Source: Methylococcales symbiont of Hymedesmia sp. n. MRB-2018 | GTDB lineage: Bacteria > Pseudomonadota > Gammaproteobacteria > Methylococcales > Methylomonadaceae | Length of the DNA stretch: 64,000 nucleotides | NCBI GenBank assembly: GCA_003666385.1 | Contig: QPIN01000056.1 | Coordinates: forward strand, 1-64,000 | Reading direction: 5' to 3' | Shown: positions 30,671-40,515 of the stretch, piece after piece | Position numbering within the stretch: the first letter of the stretch is position 1 | Layout: each line of letters opens with the position of its first letter | Made by a program: the position numbers and the translations under genes | Notes under the pieces: model-generated | What the model was told of the DNA's origin: nothing | Seen by the model: the letters and a program-made list of their open reading frames with translations, nothing else | Databases searched by the model: none

Positions 30671-30719
30671 AATAATATTTTTCAAAAATAAGTCTGGCCA
30701 GAGTAAAATTTTAATAAAA

Positions 30720-30851
30720 TCAGTTAAAATCCTCACTGCCAAAAAAGACGGCAAAGACACCACCACTTTAGAAGCCCAAATAGATAAAATAGTGTATAAA
30801 CTCTACAACCTAAGCACCGCTAAAATAAAAATTATTGAGGCTGAAAAATGA
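30720..30851 (+). pseudogene. Type IIG C-terminal tail remnant C
   Basis: KSVKILTAKKDGKDTTTLEAQIDKIVYKLYNLSTAKIKIIEAEK*; overlaps the ATG of the TPR gene at 30848. Confidence 0.75.
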
Positions 30852-32461
30852 ATAAAAAAGCAGTGAAATTTTTTAATCAAGGCAATGATTATTTTGAAGC
30901 AAAAGAATTTGATCTCGCCATTCAGGATTACAAGCAAGCTATTAAATTAAACCCCAAGTTTACTGAGGCTTTTAGCAATCGTGGGATGGCTTATGCCGAT
31001 AAAGGAGAATTTGATCGTGCCATTGAGGATTACAACGAAGCTATTGAATTAAACCCTAAATACGCTGAGGCTTTTAACGGTCGTGGGTCGGCTTATGACG
31101 GGAAAGGAGAATTTGATCGTGCCATTGAGGATTACAACGAAGCTATTGAATTAAACCCTAAATACGCTGAGGCTTTTAACAATCGTGGGGTGGCTTATGG
31201 CGAGAAAAGAGAATTTGATCGTGCCATCAAAGATTTTGACCAAGCTATTAAATTAAACCCTGAATACGCCGATGCTTTTAACGGTCGTGGGGTGGCTTAT
31301 CGCAAGAAAGGAGAATTTGATCGTGCCATTCAGGACTTTGACCAAGCTATTGAATTAAACCCTGAACACGCTGAGGCTTTTAACAATCGTGGGTCGGCTT
31401 ATGGCGAGAAAGAAGAGTTTGATCGTGCCATTGAGAATTACAACCAAGCCATTAAATTAAAACCTGATTTTGCTGGTGCTTTTAACAATCGTGGGACGGC
31501 TTATCGCAAGAAAGGAGAATTTGATCGTGCCATCAAAGATTTTGATCAAGCTATTAAATTAAACCCTGAATACGCTGAGGCTTTTAACAATCGTGGAACG
31601 GCTTATGCCGAGAAAGGAGAACTTGATCGTGCCATTGAGGATTACAACCAAGCCATTAAATTAAAACCTGATTTTGCTGGTGCTTTTAACAATCGTGGGT
31701 TGGCTTATGACGAGAAAGGTGAATTTGATCGTGCCATTGAGGATTACAACCAAGCTATTAAATTAAACCTCGAGTTTGCTGAGTCTTTTTATAATCGTGG
31801 GACAACTTATGGCAAGAAAGGAGAAGCTGATCGTGCCATTCAGGACTTTGACCAAGCTATTGAATTAAAGCCCGATTTTGCTAAGGCTTTACACAATCGT
31901 GGAGTGACTTATCGCAAAATAGGAAAAGAAAAAGAGGCAATAGAAGATTTTCAAAAAGCAAATGAATTAGATCCGACTGTTATTCCACAAAAGCAAGCTG
32001 AAGAAACAAAAAAGAAAATTGAAGAAACAAAAAAGGAAGTTGAAAAAGTCCAAGATTTTCAAAGTATTTTGACAGATTTAAAAACCGAGTATACAAAAGA
32101 CGAGAAGCGGTGGTTTTGGGCAAGCACTATTTTTACTGTGCTTGTTTTTGTGGGTTTATTGGCTTTAACCTTTTATTATAAAGTGGATTATAAAATCTCA
32201 TATTCCCTCTATATTTTTTCATCAATCATCACTTTTGTTGTCATTCGTCAATATACCAATGCCAAACAACTTAGGATTGAAGGCAGTAACCGCCTGGCAA
32301 TGGCAAAAATGTTTGAAAAAATACAAGCAAGCAAAGACAATCAGCACTATCAAGCTTTTATACCTAAAATAATTGATAGCATCACTTACTCAATGTATAA
32401 AAACCACAAAGAATCAACAGTGAAAATTATTGAAGAATTAAAATCAATATTCAAAAAATAG
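30848..32461 (+). CDS. TPR-repeat protein with C-terminal transmembrane region (paralog of 25331)
   Basis: Near-identical N- and C-terminal segments, larger number of TPR units. Confidence 0.9.
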   Translation: MNKKAVKFFNQGNDYFEAKEFDLAIQDYKQAIKLNPKFTEAFSNRGMAYADKGEFDRAIEDYNEAIELNPKYAEAFNGRGSAYDGKGEFDRAIEDYNEAIELNPKYAEAFNNRGVAYGEKREFDRAIKDFDQAIKLNPEYADAFNGRGVAYRKKGEFDRAIQDFDQAIELNPEHAEAFNNRGSAYGEKEEFDRAIENYNQAIKLKPDFAGAFNNRGTAYRKKGEFDRAIKDFDQAIKLNPEYAEAFNNRGTAYAEKGELDRAIEDYNQAIKLKPDFAGAFNNRGLAYDEKGEFDRAIEDYNQAIKLNLEFAESFYNRGTTYGKKGEADRAIQDFDQAIELKPDFAKALHNRGVTYRKIGKEKEAIEDFQKANELDPTVIPQKQAEETKKKIEETKKEVEKVQDFQSILTDLKTEYTKDEKRWFWASTIFTVLVFVGLLALTFYYKVDYKISYSLYIFSSIITFVVIRQYTNAKQLRIEGSNRLAMAKMFEKIQASKDNQHYQAFIPKIIDSITYSMYKNHKESTVKIIEELKSIFKK

Positions 32462-32484
32462 ACTGCCATCAACACCACGCATCA

Positions 32485-32559
32485 GAAACCAAAATTGATA
32501 CAGTAGTCTATAAAATCTACAGCACTACTGAAAGCAAAATTATTGAGGGTGAAAAATAA
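32485..32559 (+). pseudogene. Type IIG C-terminal tail remnant D
   Basis: ETKIDTVVYKIYSTTESKIIEGEK*. Confidence 0.65.
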
Positions 32560-32577
32560 TTGTAAAATATCTCACTT

Positions 32578-33474
32578 ATGGACATAAAAAAAGACAAACC
32601 AAAATTTTATAGGCAAAGAATATTATTGTCTTTATTGCACTTTATGGGCAAGAATATAAGCAGAACTGATCTGCACAAACACAGTTTTTTGTTTTCCGTG
32701 CAAAACCCTATGGGCTATGACTTTGTGCCTTATCAGTATGGGTGTTATTCGTTTCAGTTAGATAAGGATTTATCGGATTTATCCGAACAAGGTTTTATAG
32801 AAGTTGTGGATAAAAAAATAGGGTTGAAAGTAGATAATCCCATTATTTGGCTAAAAACAAAAGACAGCAATAGTTTATTCAAATACCCTGAAGCGCAAAA
32901 GCAATTAAAAGGCGATGAGCTGATTAAATTTGTTTATGACAATCACCCCTTTTATGCAATCAATAGCCAGATTAAAAATATTTGCGGATCTGCAACGAGA
33001 AAGAAAATCACCCAAGAGCGGAATAAACTTAGTAAAAATAATAAGGTCATTTATACGATTGGCTACGAGGGCATTAGTATTGAGGCTTATATAAACAAAT
33101 TAATTAGAAATGATATTAAACTATTGCTTGATGTGCGGAAAAATCCCTTTAGCCGTAAATTCGGCTTTAGTTATAAGACACTTAATAATATTTTGCCAAA
33201 ATTGGGTATTGAATACGCACATATTCCAGAGTTAGGTATTGAATCTAATAAAAGGCAAAATTTGGATGATAAGTTAGCTTATAAAAAATTATTTGATGAA
33301 TATAAAACCACATTGCCTGATAAAAACAAGGCGCTTGCACAGGTATTAGATTTACAAAAAAAATACCACCGCATTGCCTTGACTTGTTTTGAAAAATATC
33401 ACCGCGAATGCCATCGTCATTGTGTAAGCGATTATCTTGTAGAGCATCACAAAGTTAAGAGTATTCACTTGTAA
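32578..33474 (+). CDS. DUF488 domain protein with N-terminal YwgA/Panacea-like helical region
   Basis: C-terminal YTIGYEGISIEAYINKLIRNDIKLLLDVRKNPFSRKFGFS...CFEKYHRECHRHCVSDYL is DUF488. N-terminal RILLSLLHFMGKNISRTDLHKHSFLF...YDFVPYQYGCYSFQLDKDLSDLSEQGFI. Confidence 0.75.
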   Translation: MDIKKDKPKFYRQRILLSLLHFMGKNISRTDLHKHSFLFSVQNPMGYDFVPYQYGCYSFQLDKDLSDLSEQGFIEVVDKKIGLKVDNPIIWLKTKDSNSLFKYPEAQKQLKGDELIKFVYDNHPFYAINSQIKNICGSATRKKITQERNKLSKNNKVIYTIGYEGISIEAYINKLIRNDIKLLLDVRKNPFSRKFGFSYKTLNNILPKLGIEYAHIPELGIESNKRQNLDDKLAYKKLFDEYKTTLPDKNKALAQVLDLQKKYHRIALTCFEKYHRECHRHCVSDYLVEHHKVKSIHL

Positions 33475-33476
33475 TT

Positions 33477-34307
33477 ATGCTGACAAAAGTGCTTATTAGC
33501 ATCAAAACTTATCCAACATTATCCAGTAAATATAATGAACTGGTTTGCACTGCTGGTTTTTTAGAGTGCGGCACTTGGATTAGAATTTACCCATTACCTT
33601 TCAGGGCATTGGAAGAAGACCAACAATATAAGAAATGGCAGTGGATAGAGTTAGATTTAGAACGTAATTATTCTGATAATAGACCAGAAAGCCACAAGGT
33701 AAAAAATCTGGATTCTTTAAAAGTTATTAAATCTTTAGACACAAGGCAAAATTGGTTTGAGCGTAAAGAAATTGTTAAAAAGACTGAGATATATAAAGAT
33801 TTATCCGTATTGATTGACAAAGCTAATAAAAAAAACTCTTTATCACTCGCAACCTTTAAACCCACAAAAATTATTGATTTTATTGTTACGGAAGTTGATG
33901 AAAATTGGAATAATGAAAAATTAGCACTTTTAAAGGCAAAATCCCAGCAATTATCAATCTTTCAAACAAAGGAAGAAGTTAAAAAAGAGTTTGAATTAGT
34001 GGATAAATTACCTTATAAATTTTCCTATAAATTTGAAGATATAAATGGCAAACAAGCCACTTTAATGATAGAAGATTGGGAGATAGGGGCGTTGTATTGG
34101 AATTGTTTAAAAAATTGTGCAGGAGATAAAAGCAAAGCAGTTCAACAAGTAAAAGATAAATATCTTGGTTTTGTGGAAGAATGTGATGTTTTATTGTTCT
34201 TAGGGACAACAAAAAAATTTCACGGTTGGGCAAGTAATCCCTTTGTTATTATTGGCTTGTTTTATCCCAAAAAAGACAATCAAACAACATTATTTGACTT
34301 TTGTTAG
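33477..34307 (+). CDS. Conserved hypothetical protein partnered with the DUF488 gene
   Basis: 2-nt spacing from the DUF488 stop; CTAGFLECGTWIRIYPLPFR motif; no recognised domain. Confidence 0.6.
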   Translation: MLTKVLISIKTYPTLSSKYNELVCTAGFLECGTWIRIYPLPFRALEEDQQYKKWQWIELDLERNYSDNRPESHKVKNLDSLKVIKSLDTRQNWFERKEIVKKTEIYKDLSVLIDKANKKNSLSLATFKPTKIIDFIVTEVDENWNNEKLALLKAKSQQLSIFQTKEEVKKEFELVDKLPYKFSYKFEDINGKQATLMIEDWEIGALYWNCLKNCAGDKSKAVQQVKDKYLGFVEECDVLLFLGTTKKFHGWASNPFVIIGLFYPKKDNQTTLFDFC

Positions 34308-34366
34308 TGTCTTTTATCAGCCCACAAAAGAATAAATAAATCTAATCAAAACCCACTCTCAATAAT

Positions 34367-34549
34367 CCTATTGCTGTGCGAAAATCGGGTGAAAATATTG
34401 CTTTCTTTTTCAAGCAATGGGGAACATGGGGAGCAGATGAAAAAAAGCGTAGCAAACATCAAAATGGCAAGTTATTAAATAACAAGCTGTATCAAAATTA
34501 TCCAACTATACCAATAGAAAATAGGCCTTATTGTGTTTATTCCCTGTAG
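34367..34549 (+). pseudogene. 3' remnant of a DUF5131 (phage Gp37/Gp68-like) gene
   Basis: PIAVRKSGENIAFFFKQWGTWGADEKKRSKHQNGKLLNNKLYQNYPTIP resembles the DUF5131 C-terminal FFFKQWG signature; no start. Confidence 0.55.
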
Positions 34550-34582
34550 GTACTACCCCTATTTATGCAAAGGTATCATCTG

Positions 34583-35500
34583 TTAAGTTGCAAGATGTTT
34601 ACCAATGTAGCCAATATAGGTTTTTTCATCCTTTTCTATAAAATAAATCCGATACTTATTAGGCAGGCTTTTTATATGATTTTGAAAAAATTCTTTTTCA
34701 CCTTCAATAGAAAACATTCGCATATTTTTTAGCGTTGGATTGTTGCAAACAGTTTGACTTTCACCACTATGATTAAAATCAGTGACTAATTTTCGCTTGG
34801 TTTCGATGTCTCGTAAGATGCTTACGGCTTGTTGAAAAATTATTTTATCTATTCTTTTTATTTGATTTTCTATTTCAGGGCAAAATTTTAAAATCTCTGG
34901 AAAGTTTTTATCTCTATTCTCCCAAAAATTATCTTGGGTGATATTGAGTTTATTTTCAGATTCTATGTTTTTAAAAAATGATTGATGTTCATTTAAATGA
35001 TCAGAAAGTGAAGCGTGTTTAATGCTTATCTCATTTTCAACAATCGCATCATTAATAATTTGAGTTTTTTGGATGGATATATAAGGTTTATTCCAATGTT
35101 CATCTGTATTGAAACTAACAGCGAGTGTATCCCATATATCACAGCAGGCTAAACCACCATTGGTTGATTGTTGTTTATAAAAATACTCGCAACTATTTTG
35201 TTGTTCGCCTTGTTCTAAATCATCATCTTTAATAATAGGGGTATCAATTTTTACAATAGCATTATTAACAAAACTTTTTAGCCTAGTTCGGAAATCTCTG
35301 TTAGTTTGCTGCCCTATAAATTGCTGAAAATTCGTATTTTCTAAAATAGAATATGACTTAAAGTCATTGTTCATTCTAATTTGATTAAACCTTCGTTTTT
35401 TTAACTTCGCTAATAATTCAAAAAACTTACCAAAATTTGCAACGGCTTGATGTTCATTGAGTGGTAAAGATAGTTCATTAAAAACAGAAAAATTTACCAT
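34583..35500 (-). CDS. Hypothetical protein, third gene of a DUF262-ATPase operon (candidate effector)
   Basis: 305 aa ORF overlapping the ATPase gene by 7 nt; no recognised domain. Confidence 0.65.
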   Translation of the reverse strand: MVNFSVFNELSLPLNEHQAVANFGKFFELLAKLKKRRFNQIRMNNDFKSYSILENTNFQQFIGQQTNRDFRTRLKSFVNNAIVKIDTPIIKDDDLEQGEQQNSCEYFYKQQSTNGGLACCDIWDTLAVSFNTDEHWNKPYISIQKTQIINDAIVENEISIKHASLSDHLNEHQSFFKNIESENKLNITQDNFWENRDKNFPEILKFCPEIENQIKRIDKIIFQQAVSILRDIETKRKLVTDFNHSGESQTVCNNPTLKNMRMFSIEGEKEFFQNHIKSLPNKYRIYFIEKDEKTYIGYIGKHLAT

Positions 35501-36600
35501 AATAACTTATCCAATTGACTATCCCATTCATCAAAAAAATCTTTTGGATAGTCACTTAAATCACCATTTTCACCAATATTAATGGGCTGTGCAATGGTAT
35601 CTAAACTCTCTTTTTCTTTGCTAAAAAAGTAAACTTGACTTTCATCCTTGTTAATAATTTTATTTTTAGTTGCCACTCTTAAACCATTTAGAAAATGGTC
35701 GCTATGCGTTTCTACCATTATCTGCACGCCATTATGAGCGGCGATGGCGCATAATTGGGCTATTTTTGACTGTCCTTTGGGATGCAAATGAGATTCTGGA
35801 TTTTCAATGATTAAAAAATCTCCAGGTTTTGATTTCAAAATTGCCACAATCACAGGCAATACATAAGTTAAACCAAACCCAACATTGAGTGGATTTTGTT
35901 CACTTGTGGTCAATAAATTTTTATCATCAGCATAATAATATTGATAAGTTAATTTAGCGCTTTGTGTGGCAGCATCAGCGTTTGCTGATATTTTTACATT
36001 ATCACTAATTTCATTCAGCCATTTTTCAGTATTTTCTAAAAGATTTTGGGTTTTGCTATCTGTGTGTTTTAACGCCGAAATATTTAAAATATCATTAGAT
36101 TTTTCTGCTAAATAATGGGCTGTAAACTCACCTTTTGTACCAATTGAATTATTTTCAATGGCAGTTTCTGAATATGGGAATGTTAGATCGGGTGCAATTC
36201 TATCTGTGTTTAAGTAATAAAAATGCTCCTCAAAAAAATCTATTAACTTATCGTTATTTCTCTCATCTCTATTATCATATTCAAAAGATTCTGCCTTAAA
36301 TTTAGAATCAAGCTCTATGCCAGAAAAAGTATTGCTATAGCCAAACTCAAAACCAATATTTTCCCCTAAAGAGTTTTGATGTAATAAAGACTTTTTATCA
36401 CCTAATTCAGTTGTAAATGTATAGGGTTTATTTATTGGCTGGTGATAAAAGTTAATATTATCTCGCATTAGCAAAAATATTTGAATAAGCGATGATTTAC
36501 CACTGCTATTAACCCCTGAAATAAGGGTTAAATTACTCAAATTTAAATCAATCTCCTTGAGGCTTTTAAAGTTTTTTATTTTTATCTTGTCTAATTTCAT
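35494..36600 (-). CDS. ABC/OLD-like AAA ATPase (DUF3696-type)
   Basis: LISGVNSSGKSSLIQIF (Walker A), FLIIENPESHLHPKGQSKIAQL (Walker B/D-loop), ETHSDHFLNGLR. Confidence 0.8.
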   Translation of the reverse strand: MKLDKIKIKNFKSLKEIDLNLSNLTLISGVNSSGKSSLIQIFLLMRDNINFYHQPINKPYTFTTELGDKKSLLHQNSLGENIGFEFGYSNTFSGIELDSKFKAESFEYDNRDERNNDKLIDFFEEHFYYLNTDRIAPDLTFPYSETAIENNSIGTKGEFTAHYLAEKSNDILNISALKHTDSKTQNLLENTEKWLNEISDNVKISANADAATQSAKLTYQYYYADDKNLLTTSEQNPLNVGFGLTYVLPVIVAILKSKPGDFLIIENPESHLHPKGQSKIAQLCAIAAHNGVQIMVETHSDHFLNGLRVATKNKIINKDESQVYFFSKEKESLDTIAQPINIGENGDLSDYPKDFFDEWDSQLDKLLW

Positions 36601-37715
36601 GATGCCATTACCTCTTTAATCAAAAGATTAATAACCTTAAATCTAGTTTCTTTTGCTGTTTTTCCACTGGTGCCTTTGGTGATTGATTCAAAAAATTCTG
36701 AGTTTTCATTTAATAATAAGCCTTTTAATTTTTCAACAAAAATACTTCTGTTTTTCAATAATAATTCTTTGTTCTCCACCTTATTAAAGCAAACAGTCAA
36801 AACATCAAATAAAGACAAGTTAACCAATTTATTTTTATTTGAATCTGCAATAGAACGACTAAACCTATGATTTTCACCTAGCATTTTTTTAGAAAAATTT
36901 AGTGTCTCTATTAATTTATTTTTTAATATTTCTAACTCTTCTGTATTTTTTTTATCTAACTCTATCATCGCCAAATCTAAAAAATTTGCCATTGTTTTAA
37001 ATTGTTCTTCGTGGAGTATTTGAAAAGCCATAAAGCGTAAAATCAATTCTTGTCCAGCCATTCTTTTATTGGAAATGCCCACAATTTCTTTAAAAATGCC
37101 ACCCTCAGCTATTGTTTGTAAAAACTTAACCCCGTCGCCTTTTTGATTAAGTGCTTGCCTAATTTCCTGAGGTTTTAAAGAGATCCCACCTGTATTAATA
37201 CGATTAAAGATAGAGTATCTAACTTCCATCGGAGTTTGTGCTTCTATTTGATAGGTAATAAACTGCGTATCATCAATAGTTCTCAACATTCCCCTGCTTA
37301 AATCGCTATATTTTTTACCATTCAACTCTATTAAAAACTCTAACCCTGATAGTTTTAGTTGTTTTTTTCCTGTTTCAACAAAAAAACTTCTAATGGTTGA
37401 TATTCTTTGTAAGCCATCAATCACCATCCATTTTTCAGGGTTTTGAACATCAAAATAAAAAACAGGCAATGGTAGTTTTAATAATATAGATTCAATCAAT
37501 CGGCTTTTTTGTTTATTTGTCCATAAGTTTTCGTGTCGTTGATAATCGGGAATACCTATTTCACCCTCTTTTAAGCGCTTAATGATTGATGGCAGTAATA
37601 TTACTCTATTAGCAACAGTTATATCTTTAACAGAAAATGGGCTAATAATATCCTGATCGCTACCAATGTCGTCATCCGTTTTTTCTATTCTCTCTTTTTC
37701 TTCTTGGTTACTCAT
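36597..37715 (-). CDS. DUF262 domain protein
   Basis: DYQRHENLWTNKQKSRLIESILLKLPLPVFYF and VIDGLQRISTIRSF. Confidence 0.8.
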   Translation of the reverse strand: MSNQEEKERIEKTDDDIGSDQDIISPFSVKDITVANRVILLPSIIKRLKEGEIGIPDYQRHENLWTNKQKSRLIESILLKLPLPVFYFDVQNPEKWMVIDGLQRISTIRSFFVETGKKQLKLSGLEFLIELNGKKYSDLSRGMLRTIDDTQFITYQIEAQTPMEVRYSIFNRINTGGISLKPQEIRQALNQKGDGVKFLQTIAEGGIFKEIVGISNKRMAGQELILRFMAFQILHEEQFKTMANFLDLAMIELDKKNTEELEILKNKLIETLNFSKKMLGENHRFSRSIADSNKNKLVNLSLFDVLTVCFNKVENKELLLKNRSIFVEKLKGLLLNENSEFFESITKGTSGKTAKETRFKVINLLIKEVMAS

Positions 37716-37969
37716 GCTAATTTTCTCATCTAAATATCATCTGCCATTTTATGTTTCTGATGAATTGTACAAAAAAGGCAGGAGTTAAACAAAATATCAC
37801 AAGATTTTGACCTTAAATATTGTTTGACAATATTAAATTCAAGGTTTGTAAATGGTTCTTTAAGCAAAAAAGCCTTGGATAAAAAAAGAAAACTAGGACA
37901 ATATGCGGTCGTCTGGGACAGTGAAAAAGTGGTGCGCATTCTGTCAACTGATAAACCAAAGACACCCAC

Positions 37970-38052
37970 GCATTAGAAACCAAAATTGATACAATGGTGT
38001 AATCTAGCACCTCACCGAGGATGAAATCAGCATTATCGAAGGCAAAAAGTGA
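37970..38052 (+). pseudogene. Type IIG C-terminal tail remnant E (frameshifted), right edge of the island
   Basis: ALETKIDTMV* then, in another frame, HLTEDEISIIEGKK*. Confidence 0.65.
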
Positions 38053-38068
38053 TCTATGAATATATGTC

Positions 38069-38329
38069 TTATTTTTTAGACTTTAAGCTGCTATCTAATT
38101 GCTTATTCAGCAATGTATATTTAGATTTCAGTTTTAAAATCTGCAACAAAGCAACTAAATAACCAATGACAATACCAGCAAATAACTCAATTGTTAGGGC
38201 TATTGTTAAAGGTAAATTCAAGGATGTAAACCCTAAATTTATTTGTACTGAATGAAAATTCAATACTGAAAAAATTACAGCGATAAAAAAAACACTTATA
38301 AAGAAAATAAGTGCAATTATTTTAATCAC
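38069..38329 (-). CDS. LapA-like (DUF1049) membrane protein
   Basis: Two TM helices with NFHSVQINLGFTSLNLPLTIAL. Located next to ihfB as in many gammaproteobacteria. Confidence 0.75.
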   Translation of the reverse strand: MIKIIALIFFISVFFIAVIFSVLNFHSVQINLGFTSLNLPLTIALTIELFAGIVIGYLVALLQILKLKSKYTLLNKQLDSSLKSKK

Positions 38330-38350
38330 TTTATTACTCTAAAATCGTGA

Positions 38351-38656
38351 CTAATCAACTATTCTACATTTTCCGCGAGACGCATCTACTCTATCTCGTA
38401 ATTCTTTCCCTGGTTTAAAATGAGGAACATGTTTGGCCGTAAGAGAAACAGCTTCACCCGTTTTTGGGTTTCGACCCATACGCGGTGCCCTATGATGCAA
38501 TGAAAAACTACCAAACCCTCTGATCTCAACTCTTTCACCCGAAGATAAGGTTTCGCGTATTTGTTCGATAACACAATTCACAGCCAGTTCAACATCTTTA
38601 AATGCAAGATGAGAAAGCTGTCCAGCCAAAGCTTCAATTAATTTTGATTTTGTCAC
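38351..38656 (-). CDS. ihfB: Integration host factor subunit beta
   Basis: [34 protein letters not shown] family; downstream of rpsA. Confidence 0.92.
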   Translation of the reverse strand: MTKSKLIEALAGQLSHLAFKDVELAVNCVIEQIRETLSSGERVEIRGFGSFSLHHRAPRMGRNPKTGEAVSLTAKHVPHFKPGKELRDRVDASRGKCRIVD

Positions 38657-38671
38657 GTATTTCCCTCAAAA

Positions 38672-38710
38672 AAAGTGAGTGTTATACACAACGCGGATAA
38701 CACTCACTTT
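38672..38710 (-). terminator. Terminator hairpin downstream of rpsA
   Basis: AAAGTGAGTGTTAT (38672-38685) pairs with ATAACACTCACTTT (38697-38710). Confidence 0.7.
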
Positions 38711-38719
38711 GTTAGTGTT

Positions 38720-40384
38720 TTATTTCTCTATTTGTTTGAAGAGATCCCCAAAAGTAGCAGCCCCTTCACTCGTTTGTTGTCCAAACTCTTTTAAGGCACC
38801 TGTTTCTTCATCACTATCTTTCGCTTTGATTGATAATGAAATAGATTTGGTTTTTTTATCAACACCGACAAACTTAGCTTCAATCTCTTCACCTTCTGTT
38901 AATAAAGTGCGAGCATCTTCCACTCGGTCACGTTGAATTTCTGATGCACGGATATAACCTTCTATATTTTCAGATAATTCGACAACAGCACCTTTAGCAT
39001 CTACTGACTTGATTTTTCCTTTCACCAAACTTCCTTTTTCATTCAAAGCAATATAGTTTTGGAATGGGTCTTGTTCTAGTTGTTTAATGCCTAGAGAAAT
39101 ACGCTCACGTTCTGAATCGACTGCAATAATAATAGTTTCGACTTCATCACCGCGCTTATATTGACGAATAGCTTCTTCGTCATTTTCATTCCAAGTAATA
39201 TCAGAAGTATGAACCAAGCCATCAATACCACCGTCCAAGCCAATAAAGACACCGAAATCAGTAATTGATTTGATTTTTCCTGAAATTTTATCACCTTTAT
39301 TGTGAGTCGCCGCAAACTCATCCCAAGGATTAGTACAACATTGTTTCATGCCTAAAGAAATGCGACGACGCTCTTCATCAATCTCAAGAATCATAACTTC
39401 AACATCATCACCTAATTGAACTACTTTAGATGGGTTAACATTTTTGTTAGTCCAATCCATTTCAGAGACGTGAACCAGACCTTCAACACCTTCTTCAATC
39501 TCAATAAAACAACCGTAATCCGTTAAGTTATTCACTTTACCATGTACCCGTGTAGCTGTTGGGTAACGCTCTGCAATTGCTTTCCATGGATCTTCCCCCA
39601 TTTGTTTCATACCTAATGAAACGCGGGTTTTTTCTTTGTCAAATTTTAGAACTTTAACTTCAATTTCTTGACCAATTTCTACACATTCAGAGGGGTGGCG
39701 AACACGGCGCCATGCCATATCTGTAATGTGTAACAAGCCATCAACACCACCTAAGTCAATAAATGCACCATAATCAGTCAGGTTTTTAACTATACCTTTA
39801 ACAGTAACACCCTCTTCCAGTGTTTTCAGCAACTCTTCTCTTTCTGCACTGTACTCTTTTTCTACCACAGCACGACGAGATAAAACAACATTATTACGTT
39901 TTTGGTCAATTTTTATAACTTTAAATTCAAGATCACGATCCTCAAGAACCGTAGTATCTCTAATTGGGCGAACATCGACTAATGAGCCAGGTAAGAAAGC
40001 GCGTAATGCACCAACAGTAACAGTGAATCCGCCGCGAACTTTACCATTAATACGACCAATAATGGTTTCTTCACCTTCAAAGGCTTTTTCAAGCTCTCCC
40101 CAGGCTCTGTTTTTCTTAGCTTTATCGCGAGAAAGAAGTGTTGCCCCGAGACCATCTTCAAATAAATCAAGGGCTACTTCAATTTCATCGCCTACGTTAA
40201 CTTCTAGTTCACCATCAGCACTAAGAAATTGCCATTTTGGAATAACACCTTCAGACTTGGCTTGTGCACTGACAGTGACAAAGTCATTATCAATTTCTAC
40301 AACAACACCAATCAACATAGCACCAGGTCGCATTTCTACCCGGACTAAACTTTCTTCAAATAATTCAGCAAAGCTCTCGCTCAT
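38720..40384 (-). CDS. rpsA: 30S ribosomal protein S1
   Basis: Repeated S1 motifs ([35 protein letters not shown]). Likely start at [13 protein letters not shown]; the track ORF extends to 40426. Confidence 0.95.
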   Translation of the reverse strand: MSESFAELFEESLVRVEMRPGAMLIGVVVEIDNDFVTVSAQAKSEGVIPKWQFLSADGELEVNVGDEIEVALDLFEDGLGATLLSRDKAKKNRAWGELEKAFEGEETIIGRINGKVRGGFTVTVGALRAFLPGSLVDVRPIRDTTVLEDRDLEFKVIKIDQKRNNVVLSRRAVVEKEYSAEREELLKTLEEGVTVKGIVKNLTDYGAFIDLGGVDGLLHITDMAWRRVRHPSECVEIGQEIEVKVLKFDKEKTRVSLGMKQMGEDPWKAIAERYPTATRVHGKVNNLTDYGCFIEIEEGVEGLVHVSEMDWTNKNVNPSKVVQLGDDVEVMILEIDEERRRISLGMKQCCTNPWDEFAATHNKGDKISGKIKSITDFGVFIGLDGGIDGLVHTSDITWNENDEEAIRQYKRGDEVETIIIAVDSERERISLGIKQLEQDPFQNYIALNEKGSLVKGKIKSVDAKGAVVELSENIEGYIRASEIQRDRVEDARTLLTEGEEIEAKFVGVDKKTKSISLSIKAKDSDEETGALKEFGQQTSEGAATFGDLFKQIEK

Positions 40385-40515
40385 CTTTTCTCTTTCCCGT
40401 ACTTGTTTAAAAATCACTAAATCCATTAAATGGAATAGAAATCAACAAGTTACTTACATTAAAGTTAAATTCAAAGCCATTATATACACTATAAAATGAC
40501 CACCAAAAACAGGTT

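Noticed and set aside
25331-32461. Possible CRISPR array from regularly spaced repeats
   Set aside because: The regular about 102-bp repeats are in-frame TPR codons in ORFs, not short repeats with unique spacers. No CRISPR array was seen elsewhere.
38679-40499. Plus-strand ORFs (85 and 158 aa) antisense to rpsA
   Set aside because: Shadow ORFs of a highly conserved ribosomal gene.
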